Assembly: GCA_037481615.1 (NCBI GenBank)
Contig: JBBFLI010000001.1
Strand: one strand, 5' to 3'
DNA: 64,000 nucleotides
DNA from: SpSt-501 sp037481615
GTDB taxonomy: Bacteria; Desulfobacterota; Desulfobacteria; Desulfobacterales; SpSt-501
Position numbers and translations under genes: made by a program. Positions within the stretch are counted from its first letter, which is position 1. Every line of letters begins with the position of its first letter. A model generated the notes under the pieces. That model was not told where the DNA came from, ran no database searches, and was given only the letters and a program-made list of their open reading frames with translations. Shown in pieces: positions 17,221 to 25,828 of the stretch.

Positions 17221-17278
17221 GCAGAGGCGCAGAGGCTCGGGCGCGGAAGAGGGCCCGGCAACGCCCGGCCGGGTCTGC

Positions 17279-17307
17279 TTGACAACGGGGGGAAAAATCG
17301 AAAAGAC
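17279..17307 (+). promoter_or_regulatory. Possible promoter of the HMG-CoA-lyase-like gene
   Basis: -35 TTGACA (17279-17284), a 17-bp spacer and a weak -10 AAAGAC (17302-17307), 48 bp before the start codon. It is divergent from the lgt promoter. Confidence 0.4.
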
Positions 17308-17355
17308 CTTCTGCAGGTGGGCGGCCCACACGGCCGCGTGCCGGGCGGCGAGACC

Positions 17356-18267
17356 ATGGAGGCGGTGATCCTGGAGGACCACTCCCTGAGGGACGGGCTG
17401 CAGTCCGAGGCGCGGATCTTCACCCTCGAGGAGAAGCTCTCGCTTTTCCGCCTGCTCGCCGCATCCGGCCTGAGAAACATCCAGGTGGCCTCTTTCGTCA
17501 ACCCGCGCGTCATTCCCCAAATGGCCGACAGCGAAGCGCTGGTTCGCGCCGTTCTCTCGGAGGCGGCAGGGGTGGCCGTTTCCGTACTGGTCCTGAATCC
17601 TCGCGGTCTGGAACGGGCGCACAAGTGCGGGGTGCGGCACCTGAGCCTCTCTTCGTCCGCCTCCGACGCCCACAGCCGCCGCAATGTCGGCCGCCCAAGC
17701 GCGAAGGCCTTCGCGGAGCTCTTGCCGATGGTGGGCGAGGCGCTCGCCGCGGGGTTCTCCGTGCAGGCCGGAATCCAGTGTGCCTTCGGTTGCCTCGAAG
17801 GGGAGGAGGTCCCGGAGGAGCGGGTGGTGGCCATGGCGCGGGAGCTCGTCGCCGCCGGCGCGCGGGAGATCAGCCTTGCCGACACCGCGGGGATGGCCGA
17901 CCCCTTCCAGGTGCGCCGTCTGATCCGCAAGGTGCGGGCGGCCGTGGGCGACACGCCGCTCGCTCTCCATCTGCACGATACGCGGGGGCTGGGGATCGCC
18001 AACCTGCTCGCCGCGTGGGAATGCGGTGTACGTCGCTTCGATGTCGCGGCGGGGGGCCTGGGAGGCTGCCCCTTCATCCCGGGGGCGGCCGGCAATGTCG
18101 CCGCCGAGGACGCCGTGCATCTCTTCGGGCGGATCGGCGCGGCAACCGGTGTCGATCTCGAGCGCCTCTGCGGCGCGGTGCGCCGCTACGAGGAACTCCT
18201 CGGACGCCGACTCCCGGGGCGCATGTGCCGGCTGCTCGAAGCGCGGGGCGGTTGCCGCCATGGATGA
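17356..18267 (+). CDS. Hydroxymethylglutaryl-CoA lyase family enzyme
   Basis: 303 residues from ATG 17356 (METMEAVILEDHSLRDGLQSE; the ATG is at the second Met). A TIM-barrel HMGL-like protein. Seen: the DHSLRDGLQ metal/substrate motif, NIQVASFVNPRVIPQMAD, IQCAFGC, ISLADTAGMADP, LHLHDTRGLGIANLLAAWE and the catalytic-cysteine loop GGLGGCPFIPGAAGNVAAED. It would cleave HMG-CoA or a close 3-hydroxyacyl-CoA to acetyl-CoA plus a keto acid, as in leucine breakdown. No other leucine-degradation gene is nearby. Its stop overlaps an ATG (ATGA) of the next gene's frame. Confidence 0.88.
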   Translation: MEAVILEDHSLRDGLQSEARIFTLEEKLSLFRLLAASGLRNIQVASFVNPRVIPQMADSEALVRAVLSEAAGVAVSVLVLNPRGLERAHKCGVRHLSLSSSASDAHSRRNVGRPSAKAFAELLPMVGEALAAGFSVQAGIQCAFGCLEGEEVPEERVVAMARELVAAGAREISLADTAGMADPFQVRRLIRKVRAAVGDTPLALHLHDTRGLGIANLLAAWECGVRRFDVAAGGLGGCPFIPGAAGNVAAEDAVHLFGRIGAATGVDLERLCGAVRRYEELLGRRLPGRMCRLLEARGGCRHG

Positions 18268-18347
18268 GAGGAAACCGGACGACGCCCCCCGGCGCCCCCC
18301 CCTGGGCGGGCGTCCGCGGCGGGGGCGGAAGAAAGGGGTCCCCCCCG

Positions 18348-19370
18348 GTGATTCACGGTGAAAGCCCCCCCCCGCTTCATCCGGCGGGCGTCCGGCGCCT
18401 GAACCGGGACGCCGTCGAGGTCTACTGGAACGGCGCGGGTGCGGGTGGACCCGTTTCCGTGTTCCGGGGGCATTCGCCCGTTGCCATCGATGGCGCGGTT
18501 CCTGTGGCCCGCCTGGAGCGGGGCGACCGCATCGTTCTGCCGGCCCCGGAGGCCGCGGGCCCCCATTTCTTCCGCCTCGAGTCCGGCAACGGGGCAAAGG
18601 CGCTCTGCGGCGAGCGGAGGCCCTTCATCGAGGGGGCGCCCAATTTCCGCGATCTCGGCGGCTACGAGACCGCTGCCGGCCGCCGGGTCCGCTGGGGGCT
18701 GCTCTTCCGCTCGAGCCATCTCGGGCGCCTGACCGAGCGCGGCCGCGAGCAGATCCTCCGGCTCGGCATCCGCACGGTCTGCGACTTCCGCACCGCGGCC
18801 GAGGCGGAGAAGATGCCCGCCCGCTTTCCGCGAGCCGGCGAAGCGCAGCTCGTGCACCTGCCCATCCAGCACGGGGAATTCGAGCCGACCGCGGTTTACG
18901 CGCGCATCCTTCGGGGGGATGTCGACTGGCTTTCCGAGGAGTTCATGCTCGAGGGGTACATCGCCAGCCTCGAGCAGGACCCCGGCCTCTGGCGGCGGTT
19001 TTTCGCCCTGGCGGCCTCGTCGGGCGATCGGCCGCTCCTCTTTCATTGCACCGGCGGCAAGGACCGCACCGGGGCCGCGGCGGCGCTTTTGCTTCTCGCC
19101 CTCGGGGTTCCCGAGGAGACGGTAATCGCCGATTACGGCCTCTCCGACGGCTACAACGCCGAAGTCCGGCAGGCGATGTTCGCGCAGCTCGAGACGCTCG
19201 GCATCGACCCCGAGCGCGTCGCCCCCTACTTCACCGCGCCCGAAAGCCGCATCCGCGCCCTGCTGTCCTACATCGCCGGGAAATACGGCTCGGCCTGGGG
19301 CTACCTCACCTCCCGGGCGGGGGTTCCGCAGGAGACGATCGCCCGCCTGCGAGAGGAGCTTCTGGAGTGA
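18348..19370 (+). CDS. Tyrosine-phosphatase-like protein (DSP/PTP superfamily)
   Basis: 340 residues from GTG 18348, which has AAAGGGG upstream. An ATG at 18264 overlapping the previous stop (ATGA) would add 28 low-complexity Pro/Gly residues and is the alternative. The N-terminal ~85 residues look like a small beta domain. The rest matches the bacterial tyrosine/serine phosphatase family: APNFRDLGGYET, WGLLFRSSHLGRLT, VCDFRTAAEAEK, and the P-loop HCTGGKDRTG with nucleophilic Cys and Arg. The physiological substrate is unknown; relatives act on phosphotyrosine, phosphoinositides or other phosphate esters. It follows the HMGL-like gene with little or no gap. Confidence 0.85.
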   Translation: MIHGESPPPLHPAGVRRLNRDAVEVYWNGAGAGGPVSVFRGHSPVAIDGAVPVARLERGDRIVLPAPEAAGPHFFRLESGNGAKALCGERRPFIEGAPNFRDLGGYETAAGRRVRWGLLFRSSHLGRLTERGREQILRLGIRTVCDFRTAAEAEKMPARFPRAGEAQLVHLPIQHGEFEPTAVYARILRGDVDWLSEEFMLEGYIASLEQDPGLWRRFFALAASSGDRPLLFHCTGGKDRTGAAAALLLLALGVPEETVIADYGLSDGYNAEVRQAMFAQLETLGIDPERVAPYFTAPESRIRALLSYIAGKYGSAWGYLTSRAGVPQETIARLREELLE

Positions 19371-19395
19371 TTGCGGGCGCCGCGGGAGGCGGCCT

Positions 19396-20463
19396 TCAGA
19401 GGGCGGGGGGGCCGCCGACCACGCGGTTGCGGCCCCTTTTCTTCGCGCGGTAGAGGTAGCCGTCGGCCTGCTGCAGCAGCGCCTCGGCGGAGAGCCCCTT
19501 GGGCACCGCCCCGGCGTCGAGGCCGACCACCCCGAAGCTCGCCGTCACCCCGAAGGATTCCCCCTCGCAGGAGAAGGCCTTCGCGGCGATCTGGCTCCGC
19601 AGGCGTTCGGCAAGACGGATCGCGTTCTCGAGCGAGGTCTCCGGCAGGACCAGCAGGAACTCCTCCCCCCCGTAGCGGGCCATCCAGTCCGAGTCGCTGC
19701 GGATGAGCTCCAGGGTGGCGGCGACGAATTCCCGGAGCACGCGGTCCCCGCAGAGGTGGCCGCGGGCGTCGTTGATCCCCTTGAAATGGTCGAGGTCGCA
19801 GAGCGCGACCGCGAGCGCCCGCCGGTAGCGCGCCGCGCGGCGGATCTCGCGCGGGAGCTGCTCGTTCATGTAGCCGCGGTTGAAGCAGCCCGTGAGGGGA
19901 TCGCGCTGGGAGAGGTAGTGGATACGGCGGGTGGCCTCCTCGAGGGACTCCTTCTCGCGGCGCAGCCGCTCGTAGAGGACGGCGTTTTCCATGACGAGCG
20001 AGCACTGGCGGGCGAGCACCCCGAGAAGCCGCATGTTCTCGAGCGTGAGGGCGCTCTCCGGGAGCGGGGTCAAGAGGGCGGCCATCCCGAGGGTCCGCCG
20101 CCCCGTGGCGAGCGGGAGCAGCACGATGGACCAGGCGGGACCGAACCCGAGCGAAGGGGTGATCGAGGGCTGCCGGCGCCGCAGGACGACCGGAAAGACC
20201 CCGACCTCGATCTGGAGATCGATCTCCCGCTGGAAGGCTTCGCGCAGCGTCTCGGGCTCCGCGCGGTCGAGGACGAAATCTTGGCTGGTCTCCTCGACGA
20301 GAAACAGCGCGCTGCCCTCGACCGCGACCAGGGCCCGCGCGTCCTCGAGAAAGCCTCCCCAGATGCGCGCGGGATCCGAGGGCGGCTCGATCCGATCCTG
20401 GAACTGCGCCAGCCGCTCGATCTTCTCGCACAGCTCGATCAGCGAGCTTCGCGTGGCGTCCAT
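19396..20463 (-). CDS. GAF-GGDEF diguanylate cyclase
   Basis: 355 residues, soluble. N-terminal GAF-like sensor (~20-165), a short helical linker, then GGDEF (~190-350) with YLSQRDPLTGCFNRGYM, LCDLDHFKGIND and the active-site MARYGGEEF. It should make cyclic di-GMP from two GTP. The inhibitory I-site upstream of GGEEF is not canonical: the residues are RSDSD rather than RxxD in register, so product feedback may be weak. It is convergent with the phosphatase-like gene (25-bp gap) and divergent from the TRAP operon. Confidence 0.92.
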   Translation of the reverse strand: MDATRSSLIELCEKIERLAQFQDRIEPPSDPARIWGGFLEDARALVAVEGSALFLVEETSQDFVLDRAEPETLREAFQREIDLQIEVGVFPVVLRRRQPSITPSLGFGPAWSIVLLPLATGRRTLGMAALLTPLPESALTLENMRLLGVLARQCSLVMENAVLYERLRREKESLEEATRRIHYLSQRDPLTGCFNRGYMNEQLPREIRRAARYRRALAVALCDLDHFKGINDARGHLCGDRVLREFVAATLELIRSDSDWMARYGGEEFLLVLPETSLENAIRLAERLRSQIAAKAFSCEGESFGVTASFGVVGLDAGAVPKGLSAEALLQQADGYLYRAKKRGRNRVVGGPPAL

Positions 20464-20557
20464 GGCAGGGTCCGTCTACCAGAGTTCGATGCGTTTTTCC
20501 ATGAGGGCTGCGGCGCATCGTCTCCGCGGGGCCGAATCGGCGAAGCGGTTCTTCGGG

Positions 20558-20587
20558 TTGACGGCGTCTACCCCCCCATGCTAGGAA
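20558..20587 (+). promoter_or_regulatory. Possible promoter of the TRAP-lut operon
   Basis: -35 TTGACG (20558-20563), an 18-bp spacer and -10 TAGGAA (20582-20587), 37 bp before dctP. The AGGAGG ribosome site follows at about 20613. Confidence 0.4.
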
Positions 20588-20624
20588 TCGGCACCTCTCC
20601 AAAACTCACACACAGGAGGCCGCG

Positions 20625-21674
20625 ATGCAAACGAAGAAATGGCTCCTTCTCGGACTCGGGGTGAGCATCCTCCTGGCGACGGCCCCGATGGCGGAAGCCC
20701 AGAAGATCACCTGGAAGATGGCCTCGGCCTGGCCCGGCGGCACCCAGATCCAGTGGGCCGCGGAGTTCTTCGCCGAGTCGGTCAACCGGATGAGCGGGGG
20801 TCGGCTCGAGATCAAGAGCTATCCGGCGGGCAAGCTCGTCGGGGCGCTCGAAGTCTTCGACTCCGCGCGGATGGGCAATATCGACGTCGCCCATGCTTCG
20901 CCGGCTTACTGGATCGGCAAGATGCCCGCCGGCGCCCTCTTCGGCTACCTGCCCTTCGGCATGGAGGCCGTCCCCTACCTCGCCTGGATGTACGACGGCG
21001 AAGGCTACGCCCTTTATCAGGAGCTGTATGCTCCCTACGGGTTCGGCTTCGTCGCCCCCTGCGGCATCATCCCGCCGGAAAACCTGGCCTGGTCCAACAA
21101 GCCCATCCAGAGCCTGGAGGACTTCAAGGGGTTGAAATTCCGCACCTCGGGCTACTGGGGCGAGATCCTCGCCGCCGCCGGCGCCTCCGTGGTCATGCTC
21201 CCGGCCGGCCAGATCTACGAATCCCTGCAGCGCAACGTGATCGACGCCGGCGAATTCAGCATCCCCAGCATGGACCGCACGCTCGCCTTTCACGAGATCG
21301 CCAAGTACCTCCTGGTCCCCGGCATCCACCAGCCGAGCACCATCCTCGACATCCTGGTGAACAAGTCCTCCTGGGAGAAGCTTCCGGCCGACCTGCAGGA
21401 AATCGTCAAAGGGGCGGCCCAGACGACCACGATGCGCATGTTGACCAACAGCATCACCAAGGACATCGAGGCGCTCCAGTTCTTCAAGGAAAAAGGGGTG
21501 ATCATCCACTACCTCGACCCCAAGATCCAAAAGGAGCTCTACGCCAAGGCGGTCGCCCTGTTGGACCAGAAGGCGGCGAAAGATCCCTTCTTCGCCAAGG
21601 TCTGGGAGTCGCAGAAGAAGTTCCGCAAGGAATACAACGGCTACCGGGATCTCATGACCCCGCAGTACGAATAG
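20625..21674 (+). CDS. dctP: TRAP transporter solute-binding protein DctP (2-oxo/hydroxyacid type)
   Basis: 349 residues, preceded by a perfect AGGAGG. Signal peptide (MQTKKW, hydrophobic core, PMAEAQ cleavage). The mature start KITWKMASAWPGG, the YLPFGMEAVPYLAWMYDGEGYALYQE segment and the SIPSMDRTLAFHEIAKYLLVPG region resemble the TakP/lactate-binding branch of DctP proteins, known to bind 2-oxoacids or lactate. It captures substrate in the periplasm for DctQM. The genes downstream are lutABC, which supports lactate or a related 2-hydroxyacid as ligand (inference). Confidence 0.92.
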   Translation: MQTKKWLLLGLGVSILLATAPMAEAQKITWKMASAWPGGTQIQWAAEFFAESVNRMSGGRLEIKSYPAGKLVGALEVFDSARMGNIDVAHASPAYWIGKMPAGALFGYLPFGMEAVPYLAWMYDGEGYALYQELYAPYGFGFVAPCGIIPPENLAWSNKPIQSLEDFKGLKFRTSGYWGEILAAAGASVVMLPAGQIYESLQRNVIDAGEFSIPSMDRTLAFHEIAKYLLVPGIHQPSTILDILVNKSSWEKLPADLQEIVKGAAQTTTMRMLTNSITKDIEALQFFKEKGVIIHYLDPKIQKELYAKAVALLDQKAAKDPFFAKVWESQKKFRKEYNGYRDLMTPQYE

Positions 21675-21761
21675 CCGGCCCCGAACCCGCCGGGCCGCCG
21701 GGCGAGGGCGCGCACGCCCACCCCGGCGGCCCTTGCCGAAGCCCATGCCCCAGGCGATGCG

Positions 21762-22274
21762 ATGAGGCGCTTGCTACGAATCCTCGACTCCATCAGCGAG
21801 TGGAGCGGCAGGGTGGTCTGCTGGCTGGTCCTCGTCTTCACCCTGACGCTCGGCTGGGAGATCGTCATGCGCTACGTGTTCAACGCCCCCACGAAGTGGG
21901 CCTTCGACATGAGCTACATGCTGGGGGGGGCCTATTTCTGGCTCGGCGTTGCCTACACCTCGCTCAAGAAGGGGCATGTGCGCATCGACATCTTCTACCG
22001 CCGATTTTCCCGCCGCACCCAGGCGCTCATCGATGTCGGCCTGTCGCTGCTTTTTTTCTTTCCCCTCTGGGGCATGCTCCTCTACCGGCTGATCCCTTAC
22101 GTGTACCTTTCCTGGATCACCCAGGAGCGCTCGATGCAGGGCTACTGGATGCCCGTGCTCTATCCTTTCAAGACCGTGATGCCGGTCGGCGCGGCCCTTC
22201 TTCTCCTGCAGGGGATCTCCGATTTCCTGCGCTCGCTCCTCGTTCTGGCCGGCCGGGAGGAGGAGCGGGCATGA
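21762..22274 (+). CDS. dctQ: TRAP transporter small permease DctQ
   Basis: 170 residues with four transmembrane helices. The DctQ hallmarks EIVMRYVFNAPTKWAFDMSYMLGGAYFWLGVAYTSLKKGHVRIDIFY are present. It bridges the binding protein and the large permease DctM in the inner membrane. The stop overlaps the dctM start (ATGA, 22271-22274). A 87-bp gap separates it from dctP. Confidence 0.93.
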   Translation: MRRLLRILDSISEWSGRVVCWLVLVFTLTLGWEIVMRYVFNAPTKWAFDMSYMLGGAYFWLGVAYTSLKKGHVRIDIFYRRFSRRTQALIDVGLSLLFFFPLWGMLLYRLIPYVYLSWITQERSMQGYWMPVLYPFKTVMPVGAALLLLQGISDFLRSLLVLAGREEERA

Positions 22275-23590
22275 GCCCGGAGTTCGTCACCGCCCTGATG
22301 TTCGCCGGCCTCTTCGCGGGGATTTTCCTGGGGTATCCCACCGCATTCGTGCTGGGGGGCATCTCGATGGTCTTCGGCTGGGCCTTCATCGGCCCTGCGG
22401 TCTTCGGGCACTTCATCGTGCGCCTCGAAGGCGTGATGAAAAACTACGATCTGCTCGCCGTCCCGCTCTTTCTCTACATGGGCGTGTTCATGGAAAAGGC
22501 GGGGATCGCCGAGAGGCTCTACAGCGCCCTGCATCTGCTCCTGGGAGGGCTGCGCGGCGGGCTGGGCATCAGCACCATCATCATCTGCGCGGTGTTCGCC
22601 GCCGCCACCGGGGTCGTCGGGGCCTCCGAGATCACCGTCGGCCTGATCGCCCTGCCGGCGATGCTCTCGCGCCAGTACGACAAGGCGCTCGCCTGCGGGG
22701 CGATCTGCGCCGGCGGAACGCTCGGCATCCTGATCCCCCCGAGCGTCATGATCGTCATCTACGGACCGCTCGCCGGAATCTCGGTCGGAAAGCTCTTCCT
22801 GGCGGCCATCTTGCCCGGTCTGCTCCTGGCCGGCCTCTACATCCTCTACATCGCGATCCGTTGCTACCGGCGGCCCGGGGACGGCCCGCCGCTCGCGGCG
22901 GAAGACCGGCGGGTCCCCGCGTCGCGCAAGCTGGCGCTGCTGGCGACCTCCATCCTGCCGCCCGCCGTGTTGATCCTGGCGGTTCTGGGAAGCATCTTTT
23001 TCGGCATCGCCGCGGTCACCGAGGCGGCCGCCGTCGGTGCGCTGGCGGGCATGCTGCTCGCCGCCTGTTACGGCCGGCTCACCGCGGGACTCGTCCGCGA
23101 CGCCTGTCTGCAGACGCTGCAGATCACGAGCATGATCCTCCTGATCGCCGTCTGCGCCGCGTTCTTTTCCACCGTCTTCGTCGCTCTCGGGGGGGATGAC
23201 CTGATCCAGAAGCTCTTCGCCGGGCTGCCCTTCGGGAAATGGGGGTTTCTGCTCGGGTCCAATCTGCTGTTGATTCTCCTCGGCATGGTCATCGACTGGA
23301 TCGGGATCGTCTTCATCATGGTGCCCCTGCTGACCCCGGCCGCGGCTTCCTTCGGCTTCGATCCGGTGTGGTTCGCCGCACTCGTGATGGTGAACCTGCA
23401 GATCTCGTTTCTCACGCCGCCGTTCGCCTACTCCATCTTCTACCTGCGGGGCATTGCGCCCCCGGGTGTCACCACGGCCGACATCTACCGCGGCGTGGTG
23501 CCCTTCGTGGGGCTGCAGGTCCTGGCGCTGTTGCTCTGCATCCTCTTCCCCGGTATCATCACCTTTCTGCCGGGGCTGATGAGGGGCTGA
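22271..23590 (+). CDS. dctM: TRAP transporter large permease DctM
   Basis: 439 residues from ATG 22271, giving an ATGA overlap with dctQ. About 12 transmembrane segments. Family motifs: GYPTAFVLGGISM, LAVPLFLYMGVFMEKAGIAERLY, AATGVVGASEITVGLIALPAML, CAGGTLGILIPPSVMIVIYG and the C-terminal PPFAYSIFYLRGIAPPGVTTADIY. It is the sodium- or proton-coupled channel subunit of the dctPQM importer. Confidence 0.95.
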   Translation: MSPEFVTALMFAGLFAGIFLGYPTAFVLGGISMVFGWAFIGPAVFGHFIVRLEGVMKNYDLLAVPLFLYMGVFMEKAGIAERLYSALHLLLGGLRGGLGISTIIICAVFAAATGVVGASEITVGLIALPAMLSRQYDKALACGAICAGGTLGILIPPSVMIVIYGPLAGISVGKLFLAAILPGLLLAGLYILYIAIRCYRRPGDGPPLAAEDRRVPASRKLALLATSILPPAVLILAVLGSIFFGIAAVTEAAAVGALAGMLLAACYGRLTAGLVRDACLQTLQITSMILLIAVCAAFFSTVFVALGGDDLIQKLFAGLPFGKWGFLLGSNLLLILLGMVIDWIGIVFIMVPLLTPAAASFGFDPVWFAALVMVNLQISFLTPPFAYSIFYLRGIAPPGVTTADIYRGVVPFVGLQVLALLLCILFPGIITFLPGLMRG

Positions 23591-23624
23591 GCGCCGGCGC
23601 GGAGGCGGGGAAAGCCCAAAAACG

Positions 23625-24383
23625 ATGACCGGGAAAAAGGCCGTCACGCTTTTCGTGCCCTGCCTGGTGGACGCTTTCCGGCCCGAGGCCGCCGAAGCGG
23701 TGGTCGCCGTGTTCGAGCGGCTGGGCGTCGCCGTGGGGTACCCGGAGGGACAGACCTGTTGCGGGCAGCCGGCCTTCAACGCCGGCTACCGCGACGAGGC
23801 CCGCCGCGCGGCGCGGCGCTTTCTGCGCCTGTTCGCCGCCGCCGAGGCGGTCGTCTGCCCGTCGGGATCCTGTGTGGCCATGGTGCGCCACCACTATCCG
23901 GCCCTCTTCGAGGAGGAGCCGGACTGGCGGGAACTCGCCCGGCGCACGGCCGCCCGGACCTTCGAGTTCACCGAATACCTGGTCGATGTCCTCGGCGCGG
24001 AAGATCTGGGGGCGTCGTTTGCGGGCCGGGTCACCTACCACGACTCCTGCCATCTCCTGCGCGGGCTGGGGGTCCGGCTGCAGCCGCGGCGCCTGCTCCG
24101 CCGCGTGAAGGGGCTCGAGTTCGTGGAGATGAAGAACGCCGATTGCTGCTGCGGTTTCGGGGGGGCCTTTTCCGTGAAATACCCCGACATCTCGACCGCC
24201 CTGGTCGCGGACAAGATCGCCTGGATCCAGGAATCCGGCGCCGAGGCGGTGGTCGGCGGCGACCTGGGCTGTCTGCTCAACATCGAAGGCGCCCTGCGGC
24301 GTCGGGGGCTCCCGATCCGCGCCCTGCACATCGCCCAGGTGCTGGCCGGGGAGCGCTTCTCGCGGGAGGGGGCGAGGCCGTGA
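23625..24383 (+). CDS. lutA: L-lactate utilisation Fe-S protein LutA
   Basis: 252 residues, the usual LutA/YkgE length. Two CCG-type cysteine domains are seen: TCCGQPAFNAGYRDEAR at about residues 45-60 and the later HDSCHLLRGLG plus CCCGFGGAFSVKYPDIS. These bind Fe-S clusters in the LutABC complex, which oxidises L-lactate to pyruvate in the cytoplasm independently of flavin LDHs. It follows dctM by 34 bp and overlaps lutB (GTGA), so uptake and oxidation are co-expressed. Confidence 0.93.
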   Translation: MTGKKAVTLFVPCLVDAFRPEAAEAVVAVFERLGVAVGYPEGQTCCGQPAFNAGYRDEARRAARRFLRLFAAAEAVVCPSGSCVAMVRHHYPALFEEEPDWRELARRTAARTFEFTEYLVDVLGAEDLGASFAGRVTYHDSCHLLRGLGVRLQPRRLLRRVKGLEFVEMKNADCCCGFGGAFSVKYPDISTALVADKIAWIQESGAEAVVGGDLGCLLNIEGALRRRGLPIRALHIAQVLAGERFSREGARP

Positions 24384-25828
24384 GCGGCGTCCGGACCGAG
24401 CGTTACGTCGAGGAGGCGCGCCGCGGGATCGCCGACCCGGTGCTGCGCCGGGCGCTCTCCGGGCTCCAGGAGCGCTTCGGCCGGGGAACGGCCGAGGCCT
24501 ACCGCCGCCTGCCCGAGGGGCCCGGCCTGCGGCAGACCGCGCACGCGATCCGCGAGAAGGCGATCGCCAACCTCGACCTCCTGCTCGAGCGGTTGGCCGC
24601 CCGCATCCGCGGAAACGGCGGGGAGGTCTTCTTCGCCGCCACCGCGGCGGAGGCCGTGTCCTACGGCGCGGAGGTCGCCCGCCGCCGGGGGGTGAAGCTC
24701 GCGGTCAAGGGCAAATCCATGGTGACCGAGGAGATCGGCCTCAACCCCGTGCTCGCAGCCCAGGGGGTCGAGGTGGTCGAAACCGACCTCGGCGAATACA
24801 TCATCCAGCTCGCCGGCGAAACCCCCTCGCACATCATCGCGCCGGCGATCCACAAGACGAGAAACGAGGTCGCCGAGCTCTTCGTGCAAAAACTCGGCAT
24901 CCCGCACACGACCGACCCGCCGCGGCTCACCCACGCCGCCCGCCGCGCCCTGCGGGAGAAGTTTCTCGCCGCCGACCTGGGGATCTCCGGGGTGAACCTC
25001 GCCTGTGCGGAGACGGGCCACATCTCGACCGTCTCGAACGAAGGCAACATCCGCATGGCGACGACGCTGCCGCGGGTGCACATCGCCTTCATGGGCATGG
25101 AGCGGGTCGTCGCCCGGCTGGACGAGTACGAGATCCTGCTGCGCCTCCTCTGCCGCGGCGCCTCGGTCCAGGACATCGGGACTTACGTGAGCTTCATCGG
25201 CGGCCCGCGGCGGCCGGAGGAAACCGACGGCCCCGAGGAATTCCATCTCGTCGTCGTGGACAACGGCCGCAGCCGCATGCTCGCCGACCCCCGCTTCCGC
25301 GAGATGCTCTCCTGCATCCGCTGCGCGGCCTGCCTGAACGTATGCCCGGTCTACGGGCGGATCGGCGGCCATGCCTACGGTTTCGCCTACTCGGGGCCGG
25401 TGGGGGCGGTGGTCACCCCGCTGCTGACCGGGGTGCGCCGCGGGCGCGACCTCTGCCTCGGGGAGACGCTCTGCGGGGCCTGCAAGGACGCCTGCTCGAT
25501 GGACATCGATCTGCCCCGCATGCTGCTCGAGCTGCGCGCCCTCCTGGCCGCGGGGGACGCTTCCTGGGGGGTCGAGCCGACCGGCGGGCTCGAGGGGCGC
25601 GCCTGGAAGCTCTGGGCGGGGCTCGTTTCGCACCCCGGGCTCTACGAAGGGCTCCTGCGGGCGGCGGCGCTCCTCCAGCGGCTCCTGCCGCACGGGGGCG
25701 CGGGGTGGATCCGCAGGCTTCCGCCGCCCTTTTCCGGCTGGACGCAGAGCCGCGATTTCCCGCCGGTCGCCCGGGAAACCTTCCGTGCCCGGTGGGCGAA
25801 GCGGCGGCAGGAGGCGGGCCGTGGCTGA
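24380..25828 (+). CDS. lutB: L-lactate utilisation Fe-S protein LutB
   Basis: 482 residues from GTG 24380, overlapping the lutA stop (GTGA), with GGGAGGGGG upstream. The N-terminal LUD domain contains KGKSMVTEEIGLN, the ETPSHIIAPAIHKTRNEVAELF segment and GVNLACAETGHISTVSNEGN. Two ferredoxin motifs follow: CIRCAACLNVCPVYGRIGG and CGACKDACSMDIDLP. This is the LutB/YkgF architecture, the electron-transferring core of the lactate oxidase complex. The last ~90 residues are the usual Trp-rich DUF3390-like tail. Confidence 0.95.
   Translation: MSGVRTERYVEEARRGIADPVLRRALSGLQERFGRGTAEAYRRLPEGPGLRQTAHAIREKAIANLDLLLERLAARIRGNGGEVFFAATAAEAVSYGAEVARRRGVKLAVKGKSMVTEEIGLNPVLAAQGVEVVETDLGEYIIQLAGETPSHIIAPAIHKTRNEVAELFVQKLGIPHTTDPPRLTHAARRALREKFLAADLGISGVNLACAETGHISTVSNEGNIRMATTLPRVHIAFMGMERVVARLDEYEILLRLLCRGASVQDIGTYVSFIGGPRRPEETDGPEEFHLVVVDNGRSRMLADPRFREMLSCIRCAACLNVCPVYGRIGGHAYGFAYSGPVGAVVTPLLTGVRRGRDLCLGETLCGACKDACSMDIDLPRMLLELRALLAAGDASWGVEPTGGLEGRAWKLWAGLVSHPGLYEGLLRAAALLQRLLPHGGAGWIRRLPPPFSGWTQSRDFPPVARETFRARWAKRRQEAGRG

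Noticed and set aside
18264..18347. N-terminal extension of the phosphatase-like protein from ATG 18264
   Set aside because: The added 28 residues are Pro/Gly low complexity and lack a ribosome site; kept only as an alternative start.
22160..23779. A 539-codon open frame antisense to dctM
   Set aside because: Composition is Gln/Asp/Arg-rich shadow, and dctM on the other strand has all family motifs.
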